DNA of 5,587 nucleotides from Coriobacteriales bacterium. Lineage in GTDB: Bacteria > Actinomycetota > Coriobacteriia > Coriobacteriales > UBA8131. Positions 5,482-5,587 of this stretch are shown here, piece after piece; position 1 is the stretch's first letter; each line of letters opens with the position of its first letter. Location: assembly GCA_031286245.1 (NCBI GenBank), contig JAITUO010000032.1, positions 1 through 5,587 of the forward strand. The letters are read 5' to 3'. A program made the translations under genes and the position numbers. The notes beneath the pieces were generated by a model. The model saw only the letters and a list, made by a program, of their open reading frames with translations. It searched no databases and was not told the origin of the DNA.

Positions 5482-5576
5482 GGTTTTATGGCACAAACGA
5501 ACGGTTTAGGGTGGTTTTATTCGACACATTTAGTCGAAGAAAACCACCCTAAACCGTTCGTTTGTGCCAGAAAACC
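5482..5576. repeat. Long inverted repeat 3 (30-bp perfect stem within a 44-position stem, 7-nt loop)
   Basis: Arms 5489-5518 and 5540-5569 are perfect over 30 bp. One A/G mismatch on each side leads to six more pairs outside (5482-5487 with 5571-5576) and six inside (TTCGAC 5520-5525 with GTCGAA 5533-5538), leaving the loop ACATTTA. Neither strand has a following T run, so it does not look like a terminator. Confidence 0.92.
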
Positions 5577-5587
5577 TTCTAATGCTT

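Larger units (their letters stand above)
4730..5587. other. Gene-poor region with three long inverted repeats (858 bp to the right edge)
   Basis: I see no supported gene here on either strand. The first 200 bp (4730-4927) show nothing beyond a GACAAGACAGACAGACGAC low-complexity stretch. Three long hairpins follow (4928-5035, 5230-5355 and 5482-5576), with a 21-bp tandem duplication at 5141-5182. A 12-bp sequence, CCAGAATTGCCC, occurs at 4860-4871 and again at 5183-5194. From 5356 to 5481 nothing stands out. Confidence 0.65.

Noticed and set aside
5482..5576. Intrinsic terminator at hairpin 3
   Set aside because: Neither strand has a T run after the stem, and the stem is much longer than in usual terminators.

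Overview
The window looks like chromosomal DNA of an actinobacterium of moderate, roughly balanced GC content. A low-GC member of the Bifidobacteriaceae (Scardovia/Alloscardovia type) would fit, but that placement is an inference from the style of the RarA and DUF948 proteins and was not tested by any search. Shine-Dalgarno sequences and extended -10 promoters read like those of a Gram-positive genome.

Layout, left to right. Positions 1-547 (minus strand) hold the N-terminal part of a DUF948-type single-pass membrane protein that runs off the left edge. A 451-bp divergent intergenic region follows, with a probable minus-strand promoter, a small UUCG hairpin and a striking array of five 11-bp direct repeats. 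Positions 999-2546 (plus) encode a secreted leucine-rich-repeat protein with an IpaH/YopM-like 20-residue repeat and a C-terminal TPGTGD sorting-signal variant, closed by a strong hairpin terminator at 2573-2603. The terminator lies between two convergent genes, because positions 2630-4057 (minus) encode RarA (MgsA), the clamp-loader-like AAA+ ATPase of stalled replication forks, here with an unusual C-terminal tail of 8-residue repeats. The rarA leader carries three 28-bp direct repeats just downstream of an extended -10 promoter. At 4451-4729 (plus) lies a small single-pass membrane protein with two 14-residue extracellular repeats.

The last 858 bp contain no convincing gene. They hold three long, nearly perfect inverted repeats (stems of 23, 23 and 30 bp plus imperfect extensions). 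Their stem sequences differ, but their outer ends look alike (RGCMCAAA). This hairpin cluster is the least explained part of the window.

Functionally the window combines housekeeping genes (rarA, the DUF948 gene) with accessory surface genes (the LRR protein and the small repeat-bearing membrane protein). In many actinobacteria rarA and the DUF948 gene are near neighbours on one strand. Here the opposite-strand LRR gene sits between them, which suggests, without proving it, that it was inserted into a conserved neighbourhood.
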